The translations under genes were made by a program, and so were the position numbers. The notes under the pieces were generated by a model, which was given only the letters and a program-made list of their open reading frames with translations, made no database searches and was not told the origin of the DNA. Below are positions 54,177 through 62,884 of a DNA stretch of 64,000 nt, piece after piece (the stretch's first letter is position 1; every line of letters starts with the position of its first letter). The stretch comes from Pseudomonas proteolytica (lineage in GTDB: Bacteria; Pseudomonadota; Gammaproteobacteria; Pseudomonadales; Pseudomonadaceae), in the NCBI RefSeq assembly GCF_007858275.1, contig NZ_VFEV01000014.1:78348-142347 (forward strand), in the 5' to 3' direction.

Positions 54177-54880
54177 GCCGAGCGCTCCTGGCAGGCCCTG
54201 AGCCATGCCGTGACCAGTGGCACGTTGGCTCCCTTGAGTGCCGCGCGTTCTGGCTGGAACAGCGTGGCGACAAAAAACGGATGGTCCAGCAGTTCAATCG
54301 CCCGCACCTCGCCTGTGGAGTCATGGGCGCTGCCAATCAGATTGTCCTCCAGCAATGCCTGTTCGAAGTCGTGATTGACGCCATAGCGGCAACGATAAGC
54401 CTCTTGAATTTCAAGAGTGCCGTAAGCTTCGGCAATCCGTGTGAATGCCATTAGGCGTAACGGGGCGATGGTCTCGACCAGGGCGCATGCCAAGGGGGCG
54501 ATCACCGCACGGGGCGCATCGGGGGCCAGTTCGCCATGTTCGGCATCGGCCCAGCCCAGCACATTGCGCGCATATTCCAGCACGGCATGTTGGAAACCGC
54601 CGCATGTGCCGAGGAAAGGACGCCGCTGTTCGCGGGCAAAACGGATCGCCCGCAAGGCACCGTCGATATCGCGATAGGGGCTGGCAGGTACGCACCAGAA
54701 TCCGTCGAAGGGTTGCAGGGATTGGGCGTCGAGGAGAGTGTCAGTGGCCAGCCACTGAGCATGGATCGTCAGGCCCAGCTGTGCGCTGGCCTGTTGCAAC
54801 GCAATCGGGATGGCTTGGTGTGCTGTCACTTGCGGGTCGTAGTCGCCAATCAGGGCGAGGTGCAGGGCAGTGGGGTTCAT
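54173..54880 (-). CDS. CTP-synthase-like glutamine amidotransferase domain protein with altered triad
   Basis: Protein of 235 residues resembling only the glutaminase half of CTP synthase. The nucleophile motif FLGTCGGFQHAVLEY gives Cys93. The end HPFFVATLFQPE places Gln209 where the catalytic His should be, with Glu211 retained. The group is annotated as CTP synthase C-terminal region-related. It may not hydrolyse glutamine normally. It is co-transcribed with the ABM-domain gene. Confidence 0.82.
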   Translation of the reverse strand: MNPTALHLALIGDYDPQVTAHQAIPIALQQASAQLGLTIHAQWLATDTLLDAQSLQPFDGFWCVPASPYRDIDGALRAIRFAREQRRPFLGTCGGFQHAVLEYARNVLGWADAEHGELAPDAPRAVIAPLACALVETIAPLRLMAFTRIAEAYGTLEIQEAYRCRYGVNHDFEQALLEDNLIGSAHDSTGEVRAIELLDHPFFVATLFQPERAALKGANVPLVTAWLRACQERSA

Positions 54881-54960
54881 GGCTGGCGTCCAATGGCTTG
54901 TCGAGTCCTGGAGCGCACTATAGATTGGCGCTCACGCAATCAATATTGGCGTTACTCCAC

Positions 54961-55848
54961 ATGCTCAATGCAGCCACGCACTATCAACTCGACTATCCCG
55001 ACCTGGCGCTGGTCCTTGCCCTGGTGCGTGGTGGCACCCTGGCCCGGGCGGCGGCCTTGCTGCGGGTGGACGTGTCCACGGTGTTTCGGGCTGTGCGGCG
55101 CCTGGAGTCGTCACTGGGCCAGATGCTGTTCGAAAAGAGCCGTACCGGTTACCTGCCGACCAGCCTGGCCACCACACTCGCCCAGCAGGCGGAACGTGCC
55201 GAGCAGGCGTTGGAAGCTGCGCGGGTTGGGGTAGAGCAGGGCGGCGAGGTGATCAGCGGCACAGTGCGCCTGACCTGCACCGACTCGGTGTTGCAGGGCC
55301 TGTTGCTGCCGGCCCTGGCCCGGTTCATGCCGGGCTATCCGGCGCTGACTCTGGAGCTGAGCACGTCCAACGACTTTGCCAACCTCAGTCGGCGCGATGC
55401 CGACATTGCCTTGCGCCTGACCCGCACACCTGCGGAGCACTTGGTGGGGCGGTGCCTAGGGACGGTGTCTTATCGCGTCTGCGCCAGCCCCGGCTATGCA
55501 CAACAGCACGACATTCAGGACTTGGCCAGCCTGGCCTGGATCGCGCCGGATGACTTCCTGCCCGACCACCCCACCGTGGCTTGGCGTCGCCAGCACTTGC
55601 CCGGCGTCAGGCCCAGCTACCGCTGCAACAGCATGTTGTCCGCGACCGAGTTGGTACGTGCCGGCCTGGGCGTGGCGGCGCTGCCGGATTTTCTGTTGGG
55701 GGAAGGCCATGGGTTGCAGCCACTGGGGCCAGCACTCGCGGGGCATGATACGGCCCTGTGGTTGCTCACACGCCCGGACTGCCGGGCGCTGCGATCAGTG
55801 GTGACGTTGTTCGATGAACTGGGCCAGCACTTGCGCCACCCCTCGTAG
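54961..55848 (+). CDS. LysR-family transcriptional regulator
   Basis: Protein of 295 residues with N-terminal helix-turn-helix about 12-68 (LALVLALVRGGTLARAAALL) and a LysR substrate-binding domain. It is divergent from the amidotransferase/ABM pair (80 bases start to start), which it likely controls. A long upstream in-frame extension is antisense to the amidotransferase and is not used. Confidence 0.86.
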   Translation: MLNAATHYQLDYPDLALVLALVRGGTLARAAALLRVDVSTVFRAVRRLESSLGQMLFEKSRTGYLPTSLATTLAQQAERAEQALEAARVGVEQGGEVISGTVRLTCTDSVLQGLLLPALARFMPGYPALTLELSTSNDFANLSRRDADIALRLTRTPAEHLVGRCLGTVSYRVCASPGYAQQHDIQDLASLAWIAPDDFLPDHPTVAWRRQHLPGVRPSYRCNSMLSATELVRAGLGVAALPDFLLGEGHGLQPLGPALAGHDTALWLLTRPDCRALRSVVTLFDELGQHLRHPS

Positions 55849-55866
55849 GTGCCGGCAAGCCGGTCT

Positions 55867-57186
55867 CTACAACCCCACCCGGTCATTGGCAAACATACTC
55901 ACTGCCCGCACGGCATCACTGGTGCCTTCGCGAATCTGCAGGATCACCGTGCCGGCCTGGTTGGCCAGGTCCACGCCTTGGGCGGCCCGGTCGCGGGTGC
56001 TGTCCATGCTGTCGATGGCCTGGCGGGTTTCGCTCTGGATCATCTCGATCATGCTCGAAATCTCCGCCGTGGAGCCGCTGGTGCGGGCGGCCAGTTGCCG
56101 GACTTCATCGGCGACCACCGCAAACCCGCGGCCCTGGTCACCTGCGCGTGCGGCTTCAATGGCGGCATTCAAGGCCAGCAGGTTGGTCTGGTCGGCAATC
56201 GCGCGAATGGTGTTGACGATGGCGGTGATCTGCTGCGAGCGCTCGCCCAACTTGGCGATCAGTCTGGATGAGCTTTCTATGTCGGTGGCAATGTCATGGA
56301 TGCCGCTGGCGGTCTGCTGAATCACCTCGGCGCCTTTTTCGGCGATCTCCCGGGTCTGCAGGGAGATGTGATAGGCCTGGGTGGCGCTCTGGGCATCTTC
56401 GGCGTGTTTTTCCACCATGGCGGTGACGTCCGACGCGAACTTCACAATCTTGCACAAGCGGCCGCTGGCGTCGTAGACCGGATTGTAGTTGGCTTCCAGC
56501 CACAGCGTCTGGCCGGTGTGAGTGATGCGCTCGAACTGGCCGCTGAATAATTCACCCTGGTTCAGCCGGCGCCAGAAATCGCTGTATTCCTGGCTGTTGG
56601 CCAGCTCCGGTTTGCAGAACAGGCGATGATGTTTGCCCTGGATCTGCGACAGGCTGTAACCCAGGCGCTGGAGGAAGTTCTGGTTGGCGGTAATGATGGT
56701 GCCATCGAGGTTGAACTCGATCACCGCCATGGCCCGGTCAATCGCCTCGAGCTTGGCATTGGCTTCGCTTTCGGCCTGCATCCTGGCGCTGACGTCCAGG
56801 GCATATTTGATGACTTTCACCACTCGGCCGGCCTGATCGCGCACCGGGTTGTAGCTGGCTTCCAGCCACACCGAGTGGCCATCGGCGGCGACGCGTTCGA
56901 AGGTGCCCGACTGGAACTGGCCGTTGCGCAGTTGCGTCCATAATTGGCCGTAATCGGCGCTGCGGGCAAACGCCTGGGTGCAAAACAGGCGATGGGGTTG
57001 GCCGACGACTTGATCCGCGCGGTAGCCCATGGTCTTGAGGAAGTTGTCATTGGCGCGCAAAACGCTGCCTTGTAGATCGAACTCGATCACGGCCATGGAG
57101 CGCTCGAGAGCATCGAGCAGGCCGGCTTGTTGGCTGATCGTTTCTTGCAGGGTAGTGATGGTTTTTTTATGGGCAGTAAATAGCAT
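55867..57186 (-). CDS. PAS-PAS-MCP signal transducer, BdlA/Aer-like
   Basis: Soluble protein of 439 residues, same length and architecture as the transducer at 25514-26833. PAS 1 begins ERSMAVIEF near 28 and PAS 2 DRAMAVIEF near 150; [20 protein letters not shown] (about 336-355) is the MCP tip. It is expected to sense a small ligand or redox state. An upstream start at 57243 would add 19 residues. Its neighbour is a diguanylate cyclase. Confidence 0.87.
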   Translation of the reverse strand: MLFTAHKKTITTLQETISQQAGLLDALERSMAVIEFDLQGSVLRANDNFLKTMGYRADQVVGQPHRLFCTQAFARSADYGQLWTQLRNGQFQSGTFERVAADGHSVWLEASYNPVRDQAGRVVKVIKYALDVSARMQAESEANAKLEAIDRAMAVIEFNLDGTIITANQNFLQRLGYSLSQIQGKHHRLFCKPELANSQEYSDFWRRLNQGELFSGQFERITHTGQTLWLEANYNPVYDASGRLCKIVKFASDVTAMVEKHAEDAQSATQAYHISLQTREIAEKGAEVIQQTASGIHDIATDIESSSRLIAKLGERSQQITAIVNTIRAIADQTNLLALNAAIEAARAGDQGRGFAVVADEVRQLAARTSGSTAEISSMIEMIQSETRQAIDSMDSTRDRAAQGVDLANQAGTVILQIREGTSDAVRAVSMFANDRVGL

Positions 57187-57349
57187 GGTCGCGGGCTCAG
57201 TGATGCACAGTGCGAGAATGAATCCATGGTTGCGCTTGCTCACCGTGTAGCCCCAGGCCCACGGCAGAGGTGCTCATTGCCGGCTTCCCTTCTACCGGCA
57301 GACAGTACAGATCAGAGCTCTGAGTCTTGGCCCCCGAGGGAAGTTCTAT

Positions 57350-58408
57350 TCAGGCGGAACGGGCCACCAGGGATTCAGCCACCGTCACCCGATTGCGCCC
57401 GGTGCCCTTGGCGGCGTACAGCGCCTTGTCCGCTGCGTTGAGCCACATATGGGCCTGGGTAAATTGCACCTGGTAGGCCGCCAGGCCAATGCTCAGGCTG
57501 ACCCGCAGCTCCGGGACCTGCGGGTCGCGGTAGCGGCTGAACATTTCCCGCAGACGCTCCATCACATAGCTGGCCTGTTCCAGCGCAACGTCCGGGAGGA
57601 TCACGCAGAACTCGTCGCCACCGTAGCGGCCCGCCAGGTCATTTTCCCGCACGTTGCGCTGCAATTCCTTGCTCAGTTGGCGCAGCACTCGGTCACCAAC
57701 GATATGGCCATAGGCGTCGTTGATCTGCTTGAAGTGGTCGATATCGATCAGCGCAATGGTGGCCTGGGATTGTTGCTGCTGGCACTTGTGGAACTTCAGT
57801 TGCAGCAGGTCTTTCCAGGAGCCGTGATTGAGCAGGCCGGTGAGGCTGTCGGTACGGCTCAAGGCGCTCAGGGCACGCTTGTGTTCCGAAAGCTTGATGG
57901 CCAAACGATAACTGGCCATGCCGATGGCGACGGGATAGAGGATCAACATTGGCAGGCACGCATACACCTGGATCAGGCCGACGTTGGGATTGAATGAAGG
58001 GCCGAATATCAGCCAGGCCAGTGCCACGCCCACCAGTTGCGCGAGCATGCCCTGGACCATCAACCGCTTGCCGCCCGCCGCGACGTTGTGCATGGTCATC
58101 ATCGCGAGGATGGTCACTGCGGTCAGTGGTGTGAATTGCGTAGCTGCGGCCCAGAACCCACCGGACAGTGAGTCATACAGCAGGTTGCGGCGCTCGGCCT
58201 GGTAGGGAAATGCCGAATGGCTCGATAACTGGTACGCCAGGTGCGGCCAGATAAATGCGTTGAGCAGCCACAACGCCCAGATCCATCCGGGCATGGCCAG
58301 CGGGTACAGGGCGGCCAGCACGCACAGGCTGCCAATGCCCAGCCCGATAATGCGCGGCCGATAAATGCGCCGGGCAAACGACAGCCCTTTGCCTCGAAGG
58401 TTTTCCAT
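57350..58408 (-). CDS. Diguanylate cyclase with MASE2-like membrane domain
   Basis: Protein of 352 residues. About six hydrophobic segments occupy 20-170, like the MASE2 domain of AdrA/DgcC. The GGDEF domain has intact RYGGDEF (GGDEF 263-267) and an RxxD inhibitory site (Arg254-Asp257) five residues upstream, so it should make c-di-GMP with product feedback. Its position beside a BdlA-like transducer suggests linked biofilm signalling. A transcription gap of about 160 bases separates them. Confidence 0.88.
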   Translation of the reverse strand: MENLRGKGLSFARRIYRPRIIGLGIGSLCVLAALYPLAMPGWIWALWLLNAFIWPHLAYQLSSHSAFPYQAERRNLLYDSLSGGFWAAATQFTPLTAVTILAMMTMHNVAAGGKRLMVQGMLAQLVGVALAWLIFGPSFNPNVGLIQVYACLPMLILYPVAIGMASYRLAIKLSEHKRALSALSRTDSLTGLLNHGSWKDLLQLKFHKCQQQQSQATIALIDIDHFKQINDAYGHIVGDRVLRQLSKELQRNVRENDLAGRYGGDEFCVILPDVALEQASYVMERLREMFSRYRDPQVPELRVSLSIGLAAYQVQFTQAHMWLNAADKALYAAKGTGRNRVTVAESLVARSA

Positions 58409-58603
58409 AGATCCCTGCGTCAGGTTTTTCTTTTTTTAAGGGGCGACGGCGTACGTTTACCAAAGGCCATTTACGCCAGATGAGAGGCGAATATTGTCAT
58501 TGATTTACGCAGGAATAATCAGTGTCCTTCCAAGCCATTTGCGTGGAGATCCACAGGGATTAGGGCAAAAACGACCTGCTGCGTCGTATTGCGACACGGG
58601 GAC

Positions 58604-59227
58604 TTATCGGGGGCAGGTAGCAATCTCGTAGCCGGCCAGGAACAGATCCATCGCCGATTCAATCACGTTGGCCTGGGTGGCGGCGTCCAGGGTAGGTTGG
58701 CCGAGGGTGATTTGCGGCCAGAAGGCGAACGCCTTGAGCAGGCTTTGCACCTGATGGGCGGCAAAACACGGGTCGACGGGTTTGAGTCGCCCGTCTTCCT
58801 GGGCGGCACGTACCCACAAAGTGAACCCCTCTTCGCGCTCGCTCAGGCGATTGACGATGTCCTGTGCGCGTTCCGGGGAATGGATGGTCGCGGCAATCGC
58901 CACCCGGGCCAGATCGAGGAAGTTGGCGTCCGACATCATTTTCATCTTTGCTTGCAGCAACACGCGCAATTGGTCGCGCAGGGGTTGTTGGCTGCAGTAA
59001 TTGACATCCAGTTGCGCCACGCTGCTGGCCCACAGCTTATGCAGGATCTCGGTGAACAACTCCTCTTTGCTGGGGAAGTGGTTGTACACCGTACGCTTGG
59101 ATACGCCGGCGGTGGCGGCGATTTTGTCCATGCTAGTGACCTCGAAGCCGTTGTCGCGAAACTCGGCGATGGCCGCTGCCACGATGGCTTCGCGTTTGCG
59201 GTCGGTGAGGCGTTGAGGTGCAGTCAT
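58604..59227 (-). CDS. TetR-family repressor
   Basis: Protein of 207 residues with helix-turn-helix at about 8-55 (TSMDKIAATAGVSKRTVYNH) and a TetR C-terminal ligand domain. It is divergent from the MBL hydrolase gene, with a strong palindrome between. ATG 59227 fits; the upstream frame to 59332 runs through the operator. Confidence 0.88.
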   Translation of the reverse strand: MTAPQRLTDRKREAIVAAAIAEFRDNGFEVTSMDKIAATAGVSKRTVYNHFPSKEELFTEILHKLWASSVAQLDVNYCSQQPLRDQLRVLLQAKMKMMSDANFLDLARVAIAATIHSPERAQDIVNRLSEREEGFTLWVRAAQEDGRLKPVDPCFAAHQVQSLLKAFAFWPQITLGQPTLDAATQANVIESAMDLFLAGYEIATCPR

Positions 59228-59298
59228 GGGGCTTTTCGGCTCTGGGAAGAAAATTACACTCGGTAGTTTACTTGGTCCGGGTTTTGTTGCAATCTTGA

Positions 59299-59320
59299 AA
59301 CTACACTGTGCAGTGTAGTT
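59299..59320. promoter_or_regulatory. 22-bp palindrome, likely TetR operator
   Basis: AACTACACTG-TG-CAGTGTAGTT has perfect 10-base arms, 72 bases upstream of the TetR gene and 41 bases before the MBL ATG. A related partial site TTACACTCGGTAGTTTA is near 59254-59270 close to the TetR start. Confidence 0.75.
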
Positions 59321-59360
59321 GTTGATCTGCATCAGCAGAACGTACCGGAGTCACTCTGTA

Positions 59361-60416
59361 ATGGCCACGATTTCTAACCGCCTCGACACCCCCTCGGCAG
59401 CGCTCAAACCATCCGAGCAGCAGCAAGGTCACTTCAACAATCATGCGCCGGTCAACCGAGCTGGCTTTGGCAAGACCCTGAAGATTTTCTGGAAAATGCT
59501 TTTTCACAAGCCTCGCAGTACGCGGCCAGTGGGGGAGATTCCGGTGCAGCGCCTGACGCGCGAGCAACTGCTCAGTGCCCCGGATCACAGTGTGTACCGC
59601 TTGGGGCACTCCACCGTACTGCTGAAAATGCGCGGCAAGTTCTGGCTGACCGATCCGGTGTTCGCCGAGCGTGCTTCGCCTTTCAGTTGGGCGGGGCCCA
59701 AGCGCTTTCACCAGCCGCCCATCAGCCTTGAGGATCTGCCGCCGATTGAGGCGGTGATCCTGTCGCACAACCATTACGACCATCTGGACCGCCACGCCGT
59801 CGTGCAGTTGGCCGCCAAGACCCGCTATTTTCTCGCGCCACTGGGCGTCGGCGACACCTTGATCAAATGGGGCGTTGCGCAAGACAAGGTGCGGCAGCTG
59901 GATTGGTGGCAGGCCACTGAAGTGGATGGCATCCGTTTTGTCGCCACCCCAGCCCAGCACTTTTCCGGACGTGGTCTGTTTGATGGCAACCAGACACTTT
60001 GGGCATCGTGGGTAATGATCGAGGGTACCCGGCGCATCTTTTTCAGTGGCGACACCGGTTATTTCGATGGCTTCAAGCGTATTGGCGAGCAGTACGGGCC
60101 TTTTGACCTGACGCTGATGGAGACGGGTGCCTACAACGTAGACTGGCCCCATGTGCATATGCAGCCTGAACAAACCTTGCAGGCCCATATCGATCTGAAG
60201 GGGCGTTGGTTGCTGCCGATCCACAACGGCACCTTTGATCTGGCATTCCATGCCTGGCATGAGCCGTTTGACCGCATCATGGCCTTGGCGTGGGAGCGTA
60301 ATGTTGCGATTACCACGCCAGCCATGGGGCAGGCTTTCATGCTGGCTGCACCTGAGCGCGGCCATGCCTGGTGGCTGGATGTCGAGGCCCAGGCGGCGCA
60401 ACCGCTGGTGAGTTGA
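59361..60416 (+). CDS. MBL-fold hydrolase, NAPE-PLD/UlaG-like
   Basis: Protein of 351 residues. The metal motif HNHYDH is at 136-141 within ILSHNHYDHLDRH; further metal residues fit FSGDTGYFDGF and the late LPIHNGTFDLAFH. It resembles N-acyl-phosphatidylethanolamine phospholipase D-like proteins and UlaG lactonases. Substrate unknown. Probably controlled by the divergent TetR. Confidence 0.84.
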   Translation: MATISNRLDTPSAALKPSEQQQGHFNNHAPVNRAGFGKTLKIFWKMLFHKPRSTRPVGEIPVQRLTREQLLSAPDHSVYRLGHSTVLLKMRGKFWLTDPVFAERASPFSWAGPKRFHQPPISLEDLPPIEAVILSHNHYDHLDRHAVVQLAAKTRYFLAPLGVGDTLIKWGVAQDKVRQLDWWQATEVDGIRFVATPAQHFSGRGLFDGNQTLWASWVMIEGTRRIFFSGDTGYFDGFKRIGEQYGPFDLTLMETGAYNVDWPHVHMQPEQTLQAHIDLKGRWLLPIHNGTFDLAFHAWHEPFDRIMALAWERNVAITTPAMGQAFMLAAPERGHAWWLDVEAQAAQPLVS

Positions 60417-60592
60417 CGGGGTTTGCAATGCGCTGTCGGTGAAAGGGCTTTCAAGGTGTTTCCGCCTTGAGAACCGACTGGAAAAGGATGCGATGATCTC
60501 GGGAAAGTCATTTCCTGGGAGTGGGCTTGATGGAGGAAAAATGTAGGAAGATCTTGGCGCCAGGTGCTTCCTGTTCTGGGGGAGTACCGTCG

Positions 60593-61294
60593 ATGCTCAA
60601 CATCCTGGACACAGCACCTTGTGCACTGAACCCCTCGCCTGGAACGACGGACAATAAGGCGCCGCCTCGGGGTGGCATTGAGTTCCAGCCTGCGGCAACG
60701 CCTGTTGTCCAGGGCCCCAGGTTCGATATTCCGGGGCCGATGATGAAGACCGTGCGTGATCCGTCGTTATCACTCTTGGCCCTGAGTGGCTTCGATCCCG
60801 TGGGCCCGGTTATGGTGGAAGTCCCGCCCGTCATGGAAAACAATGCCGCGAAATCAGCTCCTGCCCTGGCCGATTGGCGTATCGGTTATGCCGACGAATA
60901 CCTGCGCAACAATGCACGTGAAATGGTGGAGCACTCCAGCGTATTTCTCCAGGCCTTGGAGGTGTTACGGGCCGCCGGTGCTGAAGTGGTGCCAGTGCTG
61001 GCGCTGCTACCGGATTCCACTGCACATTTCACCTTGGCGTCCAGCAACGAGATCGATGAGCGGGTGAGCGAGCATCGCCTCGACGCGCTGGTGTCCGATG
61101 GCCAAAGCCCGGCTTTCCATGGCTTCTGCAAAACCGGATACCCAGGCGTGTGCCAGATATTCCACGACGATCTGCATGGCACAAAGGTCGTGCTCTGGTT
61201 CTACGGTGCCCGCTGGGCACGGGAATCACTGTCGGCCTTGATACGGGTTTATCAACAGGCGATGCAGACACGTGCTGACATACCCGGCAGGTGA
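60593..61294 (+). CDS. Hypothetical protein, no recognised domain
   Basis: Protein of 233 residues (MLNILDTAPCALNPSPGTTD). The N-terminal 90 residues are Pro/Gly-rich and probably disordered; the C-terminal half has an ordered pattern (WRIGYADEYLRNNAREMVEH, then VCQIFHDDL and WARESLSALIRVYQQ). GGGGGAG precedes ATG 60593. A GTG at 60521 would extend the frame by 24 residues. I do not recognise a family. Confidence 0.55.
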   Translation: MLNILDTAPCALNPSPGTTDNKAPPRGGIEFQPAATPVVQGPRFDIPGPMMKTVRDPSLSLLALSGFDPVGPVMVEVPPVMENNAAKSAPALADWRIGYADEYLRNNAREMVEHSSVFLQALEVLRAAGAEVVPVLALLPDSTAHFTLASSNEIDERVSEHRLDALVSDGQSPAFHGFCKTGYPGVCQIFHDDLHGTKVVLWFYGARWARESLSALIRVYQQAMQTRADIPGR

Positions 61295-61316
61295 ACCTGC
61301 TGCGTGGCCAGTGAGC

Positions 61317-61691
61317 CTATGCGCCGTTGGGATGCGGCGTGTTCGACGATGTTGCGCCCAGCAGCCGCGCAATAAGGCTGCGGCGGCCCGGTTCGGCACC
61401 AGCCTGTGACGCTTGGGAGCGGCGTCCACTCATGCCCCACCCCGGCGCAAACCCCGGGAAAAACACCAGGCCTTCGTGCTCCAGGCGAAACGCCAGGGCG
61501 ATGCGGATGGCGTCATCCACCTCATGATGGCTTTCAAAGCGTTGTATGGCGTCCACCCCAACCCCGGCGTGCCGGGCCAGGTCTTCCCGGCTCCAGCCCA
61601 GCAAAGCGCGTGCTTGCACACTGTGCCGTGGGGTGAACTGATGAAGGACGATTTGCTGATCTACGGTGGTGCTCACTGCCAGAGAGGACAT
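61317..61691 (-). CDS. XRE-like helix-turn-helix protein behind a LexA box
   Basis: Protein of 124 residues. The helix-turn-helix is near 25-52 (QARALLGWSREDLARHAGVG), and EHEGLVFFPG (71-80) is the beta hairpin common in small XRE regulators. The C-terminus is variable and probably disordered. GGAG lies 8 bases before the ATG. An exact CTGT-N8-ACAG box 41-56 bases upstream suggests SOS control. Confidence 0.75.
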   Translation of the reverse strand: MSSLAVSTTVDQQIVLHQFTPRHSVQARALLGWSREDLARHAGVGVDAIQRFESHHEVDDAIRIALAFRLEHEGLVFFPGFAPGWGMSGRRSQASQAGAEPGRRSLIARLLGATSSNTPHPNGA

Positions 61692-61731
61692 GGGGTTTCT
61701 CCAGGATGCCGACGGGGGAGGACAAACTATA

Positions 61732-61747
61732 CTGTGTTTTTGTACAG
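61732..61747 (-). promoter_or_regulatory. LexA-type SOS box
   Basis: CTGT-GTTTTTGT-ACAG is an exact match to the Gammaproteobacterial CTGT-N8-ACAG, with extended TACTGT...ACAGTT agreement. On the minus strand it overlaps a TATAGT -10-like hexamer, a good position for repression of the HTH gene. Confidence 0.65.
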
Positions 61748-61815
61748 TTGTTTTGACCGTTCATCAACTGGTTCACTTCCCCCGTGGCCGGCCCTTGATT
61801 GGCGGGCGCTTCAGG

Positions 61816-62766
61816 TCATTTCTCCTCCAGACCCGGTGCCTCGCGGATAAGCAGGTGGTCCAGGTTCTGGATATCGGCACTGAACACCCCGAATGTCTGC
61901 TCGGGGTTTTTCTTGCTCGGCACCTGTTTCAACTCCGGCGTCACGCCATAAAAGAAGCAATACAAGGGGCGCTCACTGTCTACGGCGGCCTTGATCTGCT
62001 CCAGGAACGCCTTGCGCTTGCGGTAGTTCTCGATCAGCTTCTTGTTCAGGTACACGTTGACGGAGTAGGGCTTCTTGTCGAGCCACACCTTCTTTTCGAA
62101 GTCGATGCGAAAGCTGCTGGTGTAGTCCTTGATCGCCTTGATCCGGCCCCAGTAGATCAAGCCTTTGTTGTCCTGCAGGTATTCGATTTTCTTGAAAAAC
62201 GCCCAATAGGTCGCGGTCTGCTCAGCGATCTTCAACGGCATGCCCTTGAGCTTGTCCTTGTTGTCGATGTTGGACACGTAGCATTCGACCGGGTGTGCGA
62301 AAACGCTGGTCTTGTCCGGGGTGGTTTCGCTGGCACTGTGGGAAGTATTGGAGATTCTCGAGGGCTCTTTCGCCGGCGCCTGCGGGATAACGTCTGTGGC
62401 GCCTTGGATGGCTGCCTTGCGTTCGTACTGACGCCGAGTCAGCACGAACTCCGATGGAAAGTTTTCCTCGCGCCCATCCTCGGTTTCTCCTGCCGTGGCT
62501 TTGTGACTGGCATAGCGGCAGCCCTCGATATGCCGGGTGCTGGGCAGGTTCTTGAAATGCGGGGTGCGCAGGTAGTTGACGTTCTTGCCATTGAACGTGC
62601 CCAGTACATTGCCCGCCGCAAACGCCGCACGGCAGTCATCGTTGGGGCACAGGAAGCTGTCCTTGTCGGAATCGAAGGCGGCGGTTTCGTCGAAATTCAG
62701 GTCGCGCACGTCATAGATCGACAGCTTTTCATCCAGGCTCAGGCAATAGGCTGTGTCGAACTTCAT
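61816..62766 (-). CDS. Hypothetical protein with CoiA-like Cys/His N-terminus
   Basis: Protein of 316 residues. The N-terminal 90 residues hold Cys40, Cys45, His70, His79, Cys83 and His88 (SFLCPNDDC then LRTPHFKNLPSTRHIEGCRY), arranged like the zinc-binding lead of CoiA-type nuclease-associated proteins. The middle is low-complexity (about 110-150) and the rest (150-316) is Lys/Asp-rich with no recognised motif. It lies upstream of the SOS-box HTH gene on the same strand, 124 bases apart. The function is unknown. Confidence 0.62.
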   Translation of the reverse strand: MKFDTAYCLSLDEKLSIYDVRDLNFDETAAFDSDKDSFLCPNDDCRAAFAAGNVLGTFNGKNVNYLRTPHFKNLPSTRHIEGCRYASHKATAGETEDGREENFPSEFVLTRRQYERKAAIQGATDVIPQAPAKEPSRISNTSHSASETTPDKTSVFAHPVECYVSNIDNKDKLKGMPLKIAEQTATYWAFFKKIEYLQDNKGLIYWGRIKAIKDYTSSFRIDFEKKVWLDKKPYSVNVYLNKKLIENYRKRKAFLEQIKAAVDSERPLYCFFYGVTPELKQVPSKKNPEQTFGVFSADIQNLDHLLIREAPGLEEK

Positions 62767-62790
62767 CGCAGGCGGATCCGTAGGAAGGTG

Positions 62791-62804
62791 CGCTATTAAT
62801 AGCG
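62791..62804. promoter_or_regulatory. 14-bp perfect palindrome upstream of the CoiA-like gene
   Basis: CGCTATTAATAGCG, 25-38 bases before the start of the gene at 62766; it includes a TATTAAT -10-like core, so it may be an operator or only a hairpin. Confidence 0.35.
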
Positions 62805-62884
62805 GGATCGCGGCGGTACTTCAAACATCCATAGGCACTCCACTGTGTAGGGGCGTGCCTACCCCTACAAGAGAGCGCCTGCGA

